Shown here one piece after another: positions 1 through 13,850 of a DNA stretch of 64,000 nucleotides. Under the pieces are notes generated by a model. The model worked only from the letters and a program-made list of their open reading frames with translations. It searched no databases and had not been told where the DNA came from. The position numbers and the translations under genes were made by a program. The stretch is from positions 1 through 64,000 of the forward strand of contig JAPYTO010000002.1 of NCBI GenBank assembly GCA_029941865.1, given 5' to 3'. How positions within the stretch are numbered: position 1 is the first letter of the stretch; each line of letters starts with the position of its first letter. This stretch comes from Fuerstiella sp. Lineage in GTDB: Bacteria > Planctomycetota > Planctomycetia > Planctomycetales > Planctomycetaceae.

Positions 1-2
1 TC

Positions 3-1517
<1,515 letters not shown>

Positions 1518-1601
1518 AATCGTTTACTCTTTCTCGTAAACCGTTCCGAGCCGCGGGCGAGCCCGTTGCTGTGGTCAGAACGCAGCCATCGCACTCCTGA
1601 A

Positions 1602-3314
1602 TCAGCGGACTGCGCTGTCGTGATCAGAGATTTCGTAGACTCGCCAGATATCGTTCCGGAACACTGGCGCTGCTTCAAATGGTCCCAGTCGCCGCGTGAG
1701 GACGTAGTTGCAACCTGTTTGCTGTCGCAGTCGCTCCAGGTCCGCGTCGTCAAACCGGCCATCCTGAAATGACTCGTTGGCCCAGCCGTGAATGGTCCAC
1801 AGTCGCTGATTCCATCCCAGGATCCCCTCCGTGTCCTGAGGGCAGTCTTTAATGCAGACATATTCAGCCCGCTCCGCAAACCACTTGAAAGCGAACGACT
1901 CGCGAGGCGTGAAGACCAGAGCATCCTGAGGCGTGTTGTGGCGAATCCAGTCGCAGGCAGACTTCCAGTCGGCAAAGTGTTTGCGGCTGTAGCCGGCAGG
2001 CGTCATTGGACGCTGTGATAATGCCGCCATGATTACAAGACCGGCGGACACGAGAGTCACGCCGCCTAATAACCAATTCCCTCCGCGGTTCGGTCTTCCA
2101 GTCGCAGAACTCTCAGGGACTGCATTCGGGGTCCCAGGTGTTTCCCCCGGTCGTCGCACGACAGTGTCAAGAAGGCCGGCGACCACCAATGCCGTTGTCA
2201 TGGGCAGTAACGCGTCAAATAACCGAAACGGGTAGAATTTCAACACGGCGGCCCGCCATTGCCAGTCGGGCATGTCGCGGGCGAGGCCGGAGTGCCAACC
2301 AACAACCACACCTGCCGCCGCAATGATCGCAGAAGCGACCAGCAAACACAGACACGGCTGCCACGCGGGGGGCCGTGTTGACTGAGGCTGCAGCCTTTGC
2401 AGTCCCACAAATCCCGCGATGCATACACCGGAAAGAACGAGAGTGTGAATCCATGCCCTCGCTGGAAACGTGCCGGGATCGAGATGGTGGGCAAGTCGCC
2501 AGAAGACCTGAATGTAGTTTGCCCGTTCGATTTGAGCAGCGGGGGCATCGCCGGATGTGAGCAACAGTAGTGCCGGCACCAGCCCCGGCAGCGACACGAC
2601 GAACGCCACCGTCGCAAACGACAGACCGTCCAGCACCAGGGCAGTCATGGTGCGTTTTGGCGAACCTTCGGACGGAACACCACGAAATGGAAACATGGCC
2701 GCTTCACTCAGCGCAACGCCAATGCAGAACCATAGACCAACGACCGGGTGACAGGCGACGCTCAGGCCGGCACACACGCCCGACACGGCGTAACGGCGTC
2801 GAGAGCCTGCCTGCAGTGCGTCCAGCCAGAACGACATCGCCAGCAGAGCAAAGCCGTAGGCTGCGACCTTACCTTCCAATCCGCCGACAACCCACTCGCC
2901 GGAGAAGTTCCCGGTCATGGCAATGCCGCAGAAGCAGCATGCCGCCAACACAATTGCGCAGGATGAAAGTGACAGACGCCGACCAAGTGCCACCCAGGCC
3001 AGTCCGAACAATGTCAGACTGATGATTCGTCCGACAATTGCAACAACGGCTAACGGCAGAACCTGAGCGGCTGCTCCGAACAACGCGAAGAACACGACAT
3101 GTGCATTCGCCGAATGGAGAAAGAGATCGCGTGAACACCACTGAGCGTCGTAGAACGCCCGCGCCTTGCACAGGTAATGTGGCTCGTTGACACCGGGAAT
3201 GGGAACGCGGCAAAACGAATACAAAACGAAGACACAGCACACCAGCACCATGGTGGCAGCGTTTCCTGCTTTGCGATCGGGACGCGTCGCGTCGTTCGGT
3301 GAATCGGCCTTCAT
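1602..3314 (-). CDS. Multi-pass membrane protein of unknown function
   Basis: 570 aa ORF with many hydrophobic segments and a soluble C-terminus. Confidence 0.8.
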   Translation of the reverse strand: MKADSPNDATRPDRKAGNAATMVLVCCVFVLYSFCRVPIPGVNEPHYLCKARAFYDAQWCSRDLFLHSANAHVVFFALFGAAAQVLPLAVVAIVGRIISLTLFGLAWVALGRRLSLSSCAIVLAACCFCGIAMTGNFSGEWVVGGLEGKVAAYGFALLAMSFWLDALQAGSRRRYAVSGVCAGLSVACHPVVGLWFCIGVALSEAAMFPFRGVPSEGSPKRTMTALVLDGLSFATVAFVVSLPGLVPALLLLTSGDAPAAQIERANYIQVFWRLAHHLDPGTFPARAWIHTLVLSGVCIAGFVGLQRLQPQSTRPPAWQPCLCLLVASAIIAAAGVVVGWHSGLARDMPDWQWRAAVLKFYPFRLFDALLPMTTALVVAGLLDTVVRRPGETPGTPNAVPESSATGRPNRGGNWLLGGVTLVSAGLVIMAALSQRPMTPAGYSRKHFADWKSACDWIRHNTPQDALVFTPRESFAFKWFAERAEYVCIKDCPQDTEGILGWNQRLWTIHGWANESFQDGRFDDADLERLRQQTGCNYVLTRRLGPFEAAPVFRNDIWRVYEISDHDSAVR

Positions 3315-3349
3315 AAATTCAGGTACACATCGAGGTGATCACCGCAAAC

Positions 3350-3628
3350 CTACTTCTTTGACTTTTTCTTTTTCTTTGGCTTGCCGGCTGACTTCGCCGG
3401 TTTCTTAGCGGATTTCGTCGGTTTCTTAGCAGACTTCGTCGGTGCCTTGGCGGCTTTCGTCGATTTCTTAGCGGTTTTCGTCGGTGCCTTGGTGGCCTTC
3501 GTCGATTTCTTCACGGCTTTGGCAGCCTTTTTGGGCTTTTTCTTTGTGGCCGTACCGCCGCCGAATGCCTGGTCCCAGTTTCTCCAGAACTCGGGTGTGG
3601 TGCCTGTACGAACAATTGGACCGCTCAT
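3350..3628 (-). CDS. Small Lys/Ala-rich basic protein with tandem histone H1-like repeats
   Basis: N-terminal 'TPEFWRNWDQAFGG' followed by KKSTKA/APTKSA/KKPTKSA repeats. Confidence 0.75.
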   Translation of the reverse strand: MSGPIVRTGTTPEFWRNWDQAFGGGTATKKKPKKAAKAVKKSTKATKAPTKTAKKSTKAAKAPTKSAKKPTKSAKKPAKSAGKPKKKKKSKK

Positions 3629-3911
3629 AAGAAAAACGCCTTGCTGCAGAACATGAAATCTGAGGTTGAGGAAATGGACTGAGGACAGTTGATGATTTTG
3701 TCCTGCGCGGGATTGTTTTCGGAGTGCCAGTCGGCGTCAAGGACAGGACAAACTATCTGTGAAGTTCTCACGACATTCACCCGGCTCCTTTAAATTGTGT
3801 GGTTGAGTTTGAGTGAAAGTCTTGCCCAACTGCCGTATTTGTTCGTAAAATGGGTTTGGACTCAGTTGGCTGATCATGCTTGATCAGTCGTCCTGATCGG
3901 GAGCAACGATA

Positions 3912-5030
3912 GTGCGATTTCGAACAAAACAACGACCGCGGGGCGCATTGCGTCGTGGCGACCAGCGACGACTTGTGGCGTTGATTGCTGGCGTTGCTGT
4001 GATCATGCTGTGTTTCACAATCGTCCGACGACCACAGTTCTGGCACAAAATGTTTCCCGACACAGAGTCGGCAGCCGAAGTCATTTCGAGCGATGCCGCC
4101 CCGAACAGCGGCGTTCGGCTGAACGATTGGGTTGCGAACGACGGAGCAATCCAATACGACGAATTCCTGTCCAGTGCTCCGTCGTCAGACGGCATCGCAA
4201 CATCCGACGTAGTCTCAGTCACAACAAATCGTCTGCCGCTTGACATCGCGGAATCTGAATTCAGTAGCGGCATTCCCCGCGTGCCGAAAGATTTGCTGAA
4301 GACGGTGAAGGACGATGTCATCGGCGTCTACTCGGCAGAGTCGAAGGCGTATTATGCGACCCTGAAGATGGCGACTTTGATCGATGAGAAAAAGACCAGC
4401 ACGCTGCCGACGGGTGCCTTTGCCCTGTTCATGGACTCCCCGAACGGTTCACGCGGCATCCCATGGCGAGTCGAAGGACGTCTTCGGCGATTGGCGGAGA
4501 TCAAAGAACGGCCGAATCCGTATGGCGGCGGCAAAGTCTACGATGCATGGATCACCACACCTGATTCCGGTGATCAACTGATACACGTCGTGTCCATGAA
4601 TGTGGATGAGACGTTGAAAAGGCTGTTGCCGCGACGGTCGTCAAGACAGACGGAGCCGCCGCGTCCAGTCGTCGAGTTCAACAGGAAAAACTCTCCCGAT
4701 GTAAAATTCACGGGATACTTTTTCAAACGCGAAGGATACGCCAGCAGACAGGGAGTGTCTTTGGCGCCGTTGCTGCTGGCCGGCACACTGCACGAAATCC
4801 ACGCAGCTCTGGTCACTTCAACGCGTGCCGAGCAACTGACTCCGTACCTTGGCTGGCTTACGATGGCCGTCTGTGCCGGAGTCTTTTTTGTGGGGTGTAG
4901 TTTCATGAGGAGCGACGCGGCCCATTCCCGCACGCGGGCACATGCACTTACGCGCCTGCCAGCCTATGCCTCGTTTGAGAATGTAACGGCGACGACGATC
5001 GCGGAGACGTTGGGCGAACTGGAAACGTAA
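3912..5030 (+). CDS. Hypothetical protein with two predicted transmembrane segments
   Basis: 372 aa ORF; hydrophobic segments near both termini; codon use like neighbouring genes. Confidence 0.7.
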   Translation: MRFRTKQRPRGALRRGDQRRLVALIAGVAVIMLCFTIVRRPQFWHKMFPDTESAAEVISSDAAPNSGVRLNDWVANDGAIQYDEFLSSAPSSDGIATSDVVSVTTNRLPLDIAESEFSSGIPRVPKDLLKTVKDDVIGVYSAESKAYYATLKMATLIDEKKTSTLPTGAFALFMDSPNGSRGIPWRVEGRLRRLAEIKERPNPYGGGKVYDAWITTPDSGDQLIHVVSMNVDETLKRLLPRRSSRQTEPPRPVVEFNRKNSPDVKFTGYFFKREGYASRQGVSLAPLLLAGTLHEIHAALVTSTRAEQLTPYLGWLTMAVCAGVFFVGCSFMRSDAAHSRTRAHALTRLPAYASFENVTATTIAETLGELET

Positions 5031-5105
5031 GGCACCCCTGTCCTGTCCAGACACCGTTTCTTTGCCGTGAATCGCAACGGGCTGCTGTTGATCGTTGCGA
5101 TGGAA

Positions 5106-5861
5106 TTACCGCGTCGAGCGTGAGCGGTGCCAACCGACCTGACGGATTCCCGAGCTCTGTCTGATCGGGAGAACTCTTTGTGACGACTGACCGGTCACTG
5201 GCGGCAGAAACTCTTCTGACGGCCGCCGCGCTGGATCAACGTCACGACGATCACTGGCAGGTGGTGCGGACAATGGTGGCAGGTACGGGATTGTGTTTTG
5301 GAGAGCGCCGCTGAATGGTGAGTTGGCCGGGGGAGGGGTCGGAAAGCGGTCGATTGCTCGTCCCGGTGGACAGAATGTGCCGGTGGCGGTCGGGAGACTG
5401 GGTTCCAGTCGACGGCGGTCCACTTCCAGCAATGGTCCATAGGTTAATGGTGCATGCGCACGCTGTATTTCCGCGCTGTGCTGCACCTGGGCCAACGGAT
5501 CACTGTACGGCACGATTCGGGGCAGCAGAGTTTTCACGAGAGGAACATTGACCGTCTGCGGCAACTGCAGCTGCTCGTCCTCATCGATCATTTTCTGTAG
5601 CACACGGGCCGCGTCCGGATCGACGAGCTCTCCGCCCGGTACGGCACGTCCTGACGATAGGGGATTGTCGATGATCTGCGGGGCCAGCAGATCGTTGATC
5701 GGGCTGTTGACATCTACATGGTCCGCGGCAGTCACCTGCTCGTCAGGCCGAGGCTGTGGTGAGCGTCGCCGCTGACTTTGAATCGGGCTGTCACTCAAAT
5801 CCTGCGGAAACGTTTCCTGCCACGCGCCGACCTCTCCCGAACCCAGCAGCATCACACCCAT
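5106..5861 (-). CDS. Hypothetical Pro-rich protein
   Basis: 251 aa ORF, low-complexity Pro/Ser-rich. Confidence 0.5.
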   Translation of the reverse strand: MGVMLLGSGEVGAWQETFPQDLSDSPIQSQRRRSPQPRPDEQVTAADHVDVNSPINDLLAPQIIDNPLSSGRAVPGGELVDPDAARVLQKMIDEDEQLQLPQTVNVPLVKTLLPRIVPYSDPLAQVQHSAEIQRAHAPLTYGPLLEVDRRRLEPSLPTATGTFCPPGRAIDRFPTPPPANSPFSGALQNTIPYLPPLSAPPASDRRDVDPARRPSEEFLPPVTGQSSQRVLPIRQSSGIRQVGWHRSRSTR

Positions 5862-6163
5862 TAGCGCGCAGCGGCACAGGTCCTCGCGGCAGCCACCGGG
5901 GTGTCATTGAGTGGAAGTTCGGTGAATCAGGCATGGGAAATCTGTGGGGTAAAACCGGTACAGATGAGACATCTATCTCTGTCTCATTCATCGGCTACCG
6001 CAGTTACCGTGATCGCAAAATCCCGAAAAACCGTTACCAACGCCAAAAACAGCCGGCCTTGCCCAGCCTGTTGCGGGCGTTGGAGATGCAACTTGTCCTG
6101 TCGTTTCAGCAGAATCTGCCGTCCGCTGTGAGGGACGTGCGCCGTTCAAGTGACGGATTCACA

Positions 6164-9100
6164 TCATTCGGCGTTGATGCCAGGCGGTTCCATCTGCACG
6201 CGGACGTCGCGTTGTGGAAATGGAATTGAGATGCCTTCTTCGGCAAAGCGATGATGAATCTGAGTGTACAGTTCAGTTGTCGTTCCAAGTCGGTTGTCCA
6301 GGTTCGGCAGGTACGCTCGCAGCACAAGGTCCAGAGAACTGTCACCAAAGTTTTCGAACGTGGTCATTGGACCCGGGTCGTTCATGACATCGGGATGGTT
6401 CCGGGCCACATCCAGCATGACCTCACGAGCTCGATCGGTATCCGTGCCGTACGCGACGCCAACGTTCACCATCACTCGATTCGTGGTATCGCTCAACGTC
6501 CAGTTCAGCAGCTTGCCGGTGATGAACTCGCGATTCGGCACGATGTATTCGCGTCGATCCCAGTCGGTAATGGACGTTGCTCGGATTCGAATCTTCGAAA
6601 CGACACCACTGACTCCATCAATGGTGACGATATCGCCGATACGGATGGGACGCTCGACCAGAATGATCAGTCCGCAAACAAAGTTCGCGAATATCTCCTG
6701 CATGCCAAATCCCAGACCCACCGATAGCCCGGCCACCAGCCATTGCACCTGGCTCCACCGCAGACCGACCAGTCGAAAGATCACTGCCATTCCCAGCAGC
6801 AGTACAACATACCGCGTCACCGTGCAGATCGCATAACGTACGCCGGCATCAAGATTCGACTCACTGCGCAGCACGACTTCAATCAGTCCGGGTATCTGAC
6901 GAACTCCGACGACTGTAATTGTTAGGGTGAACACAGCCAGAAACAGGCTGCCGACCGTGACATCGCGACGTTCTATCCTGGTCTGGACAGTCGTCTCCTC
7001 GTCTGATTCGATCGGCACAACAACTTCTTCGTACACCGTCCATAGCGGCTCACGGTCCAGTACACGAAGAGCCGGCAGCACATCCAGCCAGATTCCCCAC
7101 ATACAGGCCAGGGCCGTCAGGCAGGCGATGTTGCGAAGCAGTGCGTCTGCCTGCAATCCAAAAACTTCGACGTCTTCGTCATCCTCTTCGACCGGTGGAA
7201 TGGATGAATTCGCTGCATCCGCTTCATCACTGTCGGATTTAGACCGTTCCATCGCACGTGCGCGAGCTGCCAACAGTCTGGTCTTGGTGCGGTGCAGACG
7301 CAGCCAGCGTGTCAGCAGTTGATGTCCCAGTAAAAGGAGTGACATCACGACCACGGTATAACCAAAGCGGATCGCCAGTTGAACGGCCGTGTAGTGAAAC
7401 CCGGTGACCGAAAGAAAGATCACCAGCGCCACCAGTGCGACGGGGCCAAACGTCCAGAGCCATCGCGATGCCGCCAGGATCGAGAAGGATGCTGACAGGC
7501 GGCTGACCAGAAGATTTGACGGTGGCAGCAGCAGGCGTATTACTTGTGCGCCCACGACGATCATCAGCACCATGAACAGGCTGCGTTCGATCAGGTCTCC
7601 GTCCGATGCTCCCTGACGCACGGCCAGAAACAGAAGCATTGGCAGCAGCGTCACAATAATCGTGCCATGAAACCATTGCCGCAGGATTTGACAAACAGTG
7701 TTGTTCCACCCGAAGTGAACTTCAGCCAGGCCGTCGGACCGCAGCGCCTGACGAAAACAGTTCAGCCACAGAAGTATGATGCCCAGTTCGGACAGCGCCA
7801 GACCGAATTGCCGTATCGTCTGACCGGCCGCCTGAGTCTGCAGCAGCGTACCAGTCACCAGCATCAGCAGCGGCCACTCCGCCGCCAGTCCAAAGGTCAG
7901 CAGCATTGCCCGCAATGTCGGTCTAAACGTGGTACAGGCGCGCCGCCCTGCCAATTCAGCGACGGCATTCAGGCCGAGTTTCGCTCTGTGCTGAATGGCA
8001 AATAACAGCGCGATGACCAGTCCCGCTGGAATGAGAATGAAAAGGAAAGCCCCAACCATGTTGCCAAGAGTGTTTTTCAAGCCAGCCCGAGCTTCACGAA
8101 CTGCACCGGAAAACGCAGTTGGTAACGACGCCAGATCCGACAGCGTCAGCATTGGGTGGCTGCGGAACCACAAGGCCTGTTCACTTGCATAGTCTTCCCA
8201 CTCGTCCATCAGTGCCAGCCGCCGCCGATTCTCATGGTCCAGTTCCGATAGCAGCGATGACAACTGCCTTGAATTCTTACCCAACGACTTCAGCAGGGTC
8301 CCATGGCCCTCGATGACCTCAATTTCAGCCGTATTGAAAGGCCGATCATCCGGTGCAACCAGTTCTTCGACGCCTTCCAGTTCGTTGACATATTTCAACT
8401 GATTCGACCGACGTTCAGAAAGTACACGCTCTATCTTGTTCATCTCCGTTTCGATTTCCGCACGGCTCGATAATTTCTCGTGAAAGTGAAGCAAATCGCG
8501 ACCAATCACTCCTTCTGCACCAAAATCCTTGATGCGTTGCTGGATCTTTTCGGCTTCGGCCTCCAGTTTATTATTCGTCTCCCGGAACGTTTTCACTGCA
8601 TTCTCTCGGACTGCGATCTGGTCCACGATTTTACTGTTGGTCGTCGCGAGTTCAGTCCGGGATTCCAGCAGCAGCCGGAGTTCCGGGGATTCCAGGCTGG
8701 CAATCACCTGCTGTGCATTTTTCGCTTCCATCACTTGATTGTCAGTTCTCTCCTGGCGGAGGATTTCCCTTCTTTTTTGCAGCACGTCCAGACTCTGCTC
8801 ATACTGACGAATCAGCTGCTTTCGGTAGGCAGCGCGAAGCGTTGGCAGGTTCCGTGTCACCTCTGTCGTCAGCCGCATCAATTCGGCACGGCCCATATCC
8901 AGGTCAGCCTGCGTCGTGGCGTGTCGTGTCGTCAGTTCCCGCTCAGTGGCGCGGTGCAGAAGCGTTTCCGCATTGGCGGGCAAAGCTCTCTGCAGCGCCT
9001 CTATCTCGTCCAGTTTCTTCTGTAGCACCAGGTTGCGTTGCTGCTGCACCTGTTTTGGTGTCACCTTGTCGGCGGCAGCCGTTTCTGCAGCGGCGGAGTT

Positions 9101-9616
9101 TTTCCGTTCGGCGGCCAGCTTGATCGTCAGTTTCGCGATTTCGCTCTCGATATCGACTTCGGCGACGTTATCCAACTGAGGAGCTTCAGCGGGCGTCTCA
9201 AGGCGTTCCACTTCGGCGCCAAGCTCACTTGTCTTCGCAATGATATCGGCAGTGGACTGCTGTAGCTCATTTACCCTTGCTACGTTGGCAAGCGACTGTT
9301 GCAGCAACTGCGTCACTTGCTTGCGCGCTCCTTCCTCGAGATCTGCCTCCGACAATTCTTCCTGGAGTTGGGCGATAGACCGCTCGTGCTGAGCAATCCG
9401 GTCATCGGCGGCCGACGTGGCAGCCGGATCTTTCGTGACAGTCTCCGCGGCGGCGGCATTCTGTTCTGCGACCGAGGCCTTCGTCTTGTCTGCAGGCGTT
9501 TGTGTTTGAGCCGCAGCCAGCGAACACCACGAGGCAACAACCAGTACTACAGCGACAGGCAGCGCGCGAACTTCGCTCTCGCTGTGGCGTTCGCATGTTT
9601 TGATGATTCCGTTCAT
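6164..9616 (-). CDS. Mechanosensitive ion channel, MscK/KefA-like large MscS family
   Basis: Long N-terminal coiled-coil periplasmic region, many TM segments, C-terminal MscS core 'GLSVGLGFGMQEIFANFVCGLIILVERPIRIGDIVTIDGVSGVVSKIRIRATSITDWDRREYIVPNREFI'. Confidence 0.95.
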   Translation of the reverse strand: MNGIIKTCERHSESEVRALPVAVVLVVASWCSLAAAQTQTPADKTKASVAEQNAAAAETVTKDPAATSAADDRIAQHERSIAQLQEELSEADLEEGARKQVTQLLQQSLANVARVNELQQSTADIIAKTSELGAEVERLETPAEAPQLDNVAEVDIESEIAKLTIKLAAERKNSAAAETAAADKVTPKQVQQQRNLVLQKKLDEIEALQRALPANAETLLHRATERELTTRHATTQADLDMGRAELMRLTTEVTRNLPTLRAAYRKQLIRQYEQSLDVLQKRREILRQERTDNQVMEAKNAQQVIASLESPELRLLLESRTELATTNSKIVDQIAVRENAVKTFRETNNKLEAEAEKIQQRIKDFGAEGVIGRDLLHFHEKLSSRAEIETEMNKIERVLSERRSNQLKYVNELEGVEELVAPDDRPFNTAEIEVIEGHGTLLKSLGKNSRQLSSLLSELDHENRRRLALMDEWEDYASEQALWFRSHPMLTLSDLASLPTAFSGAVREARAGLKNTLGNMVGAFLFILIPAGLVIALLFAIQHRAKLGLNAVAELAGRRACTTFRPTLRAMLLTFGLAAEWPLLMLVTGTLLQTQAAGQTIRQFGLALSELGIILLWLNCFRQALRSDGLAEVHFGWNNTVCQILRQWFHGTIIVTLLPMLLFLAVRQGASDGDLIERSLFMVLMIVVGAQVIRLLLPPSNLLVSRLSASFSILAASRWLWTFGPVALVALVIFLSVTGFHYTAVQLAIRFGYTVVVMSLLLLGHQLLTRWLRLHRTKTRLLAARARAMERSKSDSDEADAANSSIPPVEEDDEDVEVFGLQADALLRNIACLTALACMWGIWLDVLPALRVLDREPLWTVYEEVVVPIESDEETTVQTRIERRDVTVGSLFLAVFTLTITVVGVRQIPGLIEVVLRSESNLDAGVRYAICTVTRYVVLLLGMAVIFRLVGLRWSQVQWLVAGLSVGLGFGMQEIFANFVCGLIILVERPIRIGDIVTIDGVSGVVSKIRIRATSITDWDRREYIVPNREFITGKLLNWTLSDTTNRVMVNVGVAYGTDTDRAREVMLDVARNHPDVMNDPGPMTTFENFGDSSLDLVLRAYLPNLDNRLGTTTELYTQIHHRFAEEGISIPFPQRDVRVQMEPPGINAE

Positions 9617-9690
9617 GTCGATCTTTTAACAATCGACATACCTCCGCGCAACCCGAGTCTTGTGAATCTGGCGGCGGTTCAGGATCAAAG

Positions 9691-10182
9691 TTACTGCGGG
9701 TCAGCGTCAGTACGTACTGCGTTTCGGCTGCACGAGCGGTCGGGCAGCAGCCTTAGACACCATTCGGCGATCGGGATGTCGTTGACGGCGTTGAACAGCA
9801 GACTGTCCACCCCGGATTCCAGCAGCACGGGCATTAGTTCCTGATGATGTTCAGCGGCGACAATCAGAATGGCGGGGCGGCGGGGTGCCAGCACAAACCG
9901 GCGAAGCAGTGTCAGGCACTCCCTTTCCAGGCCATCCAGAAAAATCACCAGCGCTGCCGTGTTGATTTGCTGAGCAACCGACGCCAGGTCCTTTGTCGTC
10001 GTAAACGAATCAAAGACAATACTGCCATCGTTCCGACCATCGCCGGTACGGTCCCGCAGTTTGTCCATCACCTGAGCGGCGATGGCGGAAGGCCAGCGCC
10101 CCGACCGGTCAACCACCAGAAATCGAGTGACTGACCAGTCCGGCAGGAACGCTTCGGCAGCAGGAACCTGTGGCATTGACAT
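9691..10182 (-). CDS. Hypothetical protein, possibly receiver-like fold
   Basis: 163 aa ORF with alternating beta/alpha pattern; no clear phospho-acceptor assignment. Confidence 0.55.
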   Translation of the reverse strand: MSMPQVPAAEAFLPDWSVTRFLVVDRSGRWPSAIAAQVMDKLRDRTGDGRNDGSIVFDSFTTTKDLASVAQQINTAALVIFLDGLERECLTLLRRFVLAPRRPAILIVAAEHHQELMPVLLESGVDSLLFNAVNDIPIAEWCLRLLPDRSCSRNAVRTDADPQ

Positions 10183-10261
10183 GTAGTATGTTGACCTGTG
10201 CCCTGATCTCGCAATTCTGTACCAATTCCGCGGGTTTCTGATCGATGTCCATTATCGCTGT

Positions 10262-12067
<1,806 letters not shown>

Positions 12068-12423
12068 GACGATTGATGATCCTGAAAATCACGGGCAGAC
12101 ACTGGATAGGGTCGTGCACCATTTAATATCGGCAATTCGGTGACTGTCGAAGCCGGACTCGGCGTGTTCAGCGTTCCTGACCGAAGATATTCGACTTAGA
12201 GACGTAAGCTGTGGCAAGAGTTCAGACGCAGTTGAGGGGGTGGCTGATTGAGCCTCGGTCCCTGACCACATGCTGCCGGAATCGTAATGTTCAACCGCCA
12301 ATTTGCAATTGCTCTTTGCCGGCAACCTTTTATTAGAGCGCGCTTCACCGAAGTGTAGCGACTTCCGCCACCGTTCAGCTGCGAAATCGCTCGCCGGACC
12401 CGCCGCACGTCCGTGCGACACGC

Positions 12424-12506
12424 ACTACAGCGTTTCACGCTGACTTGTGGCCGCGAAGAACGATTTTCAATAGCACTTTGGTTGCCCCCACGAGCCAGTA
12501 TCGTCC
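12424..12506. repeat. Dispersed intergenic element family 1, copy A
   Basis: 'ACTACAGCGTTTCACGCTGACTTGTGGCCGCGAAGAACG...GTTGCCCCCACGAGCC'; similar to copies near 32327 and 41637. Confidence 0.6.
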
Positions 12507-12525
12507 ACGACAATAAGTAATCTGC

Positions 12526-13629
12526 TTAGCCGCGTATGACGGGCCAGACGTCAACTTTTTCTGCGCCCCGGTAGATGTGGATGTGTCGATGCATCAGGAT
12601 GGTGTGATCTGAATAGCCCACCACCAGGCGGACCGAATCGCCGATCTTCAGGTCACGGGCGGTCCCTTCCAGCGAAAGGACGGCGTGCTCGGCGCTCAGG
12701 GAATCGATTGTGGCCCCGGTCACATCGAGCACTTCCGCAGGGTGAACGACAGGGTTGACGGCTTTTCTCCCACAATTCAGGACGGCTCGATCCAGCGAGG
12801 GCCGCGAAACCACGTCCGCGGTCAGAGTCAGAGCGGGCTCAACATCCTGAAGACCGCAGGCCTGGGTGTAGAAGAGATCTCCGAAGATTCCGCCTCCGGC
12901 CTGTAGTTCTGTCACTGCCTCGTGTTGTCCGGTGATCCAGAAGGAACCACTCCCTCCCGCACTCACAAAGTCGCAGCACACGCCTTCGTGCTGCATCGCA
13001 TCCCGGGTTTGTTCCAAAGCGTTCATGGCGTCAAAAATGGCCTTCTGTTTTTCCGCCGGATCAGCAATTGTCAAAAGGTGTCCTTCGTAGCCCATGATGC
13101 CAACCACCGATATGCCCGGCAGCTGGTCTGCTGCGACGGCCAGGCGGGTGGCGTCAACGCGGGGACGAACTCCGGTTCGCTGCATGCCAATATCGATGTC
13201 AATCAGCACCTGAAACTCGACACCGGCAAGTTGCGCGGCAGCTGAGAAGCGTTCCGCCTGCACATAGTGATCGATGGTCACCAGCAGGTTTGTCTGCTTT
13301 GACGCGGCGGCCAGACGGTTCAGCTGTGCTTCGGCCACGGCGATGTGGGCCAGCAGGACTGATGGTATGCCCGCAGTTGCCATCACTTCAACTTCTGCGA
13401 CGGTGGCCGCTGTCACCCCGCACGCACCGTACTGCACCAGCGTCTTCGCAATTTTCGGCTGGCTGTGCGCTTTGACGTGGGGACGCCACAGCTTGCCGAG
13501 GCTCAGAACTTCCTTTCCGATTCTGGTGGCATTGCGTTCCATCACTTCGAGATCGAGCCGTAGTTCGGGCATATGCTTGACTGGCCTTAATGAATTCCGG
13601 CCAGTGCTCGACAGGGTCGTGGTGGCCAT
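12526..13629 (-). CDS. D-threonine aldolase-like / alanine-racemase-fold PLP enzyme
   Basis: 'LGKLWRPHVKAHSQPKIAKTLVQYGACGVTAATVAEVEVMATAGIPSVLLAH' PLP-barrel signature. Confidence 0.88.
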   Translation of the reverse strand: MATTTLSSTGRNSLRPVKHMPELRLDLEVMERNATRIGKEVLSLGKLWRPHVKAHSQPKIAKTLVQYGACGVTAATVAEVEVMATAGIPSVLLAHIAVAEAQLNRLAAASKQTNLLVTIDHYVQAERFSAAAQLAGVEFQVLIDIDIGMQRTGVRPRVDATRLAVAADQLPGISVVGIMGYEGHLLTIADPAEKQKAIFDAMNALEQTRDAMQHEGVCCDFVSAGGSGSFWITGQHEAVTELQAGGGIFGDLFYTQACGLQDVEPALTLTADVVSRPSLDRAVLNCGRKAVNPVVHPAEVLDVTGATIDSLSAEHAVLSLEGTARDLKIGDSVRLVVGYSDHTILMHRHIHIYRGAEKVDVWPVIRG

Positions 13630-13850
13630 TCTGAGGTAAGACTTCGTCGGTCGGCCATTTCAACGCGGCTGTGGCGCCGGGCACGATCGAGCCAATCAAT
13701 GTATTCGGTTTAACCGTCGCAGAACAGGCTCAGAAACATCCCATGGGGATCATTCCCGTTTGCAGATGTCGAAAAGTCGACCGAGACTCAAGCAGGCATT
13801 TGACAACGATCTTCCCATTCACAAAAAATTGCAAGTACAAGGCAGGTACG

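Noticed and set aside
3381-3656. 91-aa + strand ORF rich in FVGFLADF repeats
   Set aside because: Antisense translation of the Lys/Ala-rich repeats; not an independent membrane protein.
12068-12525. Possible TPP riboswitch upstream of thiC
   Set aside because: On the - strand I could not find the conserved CTGAGA and ACCTGATC-type core segments; no TPP riboswitch is supported by eye. An Rfam scan would settle it.
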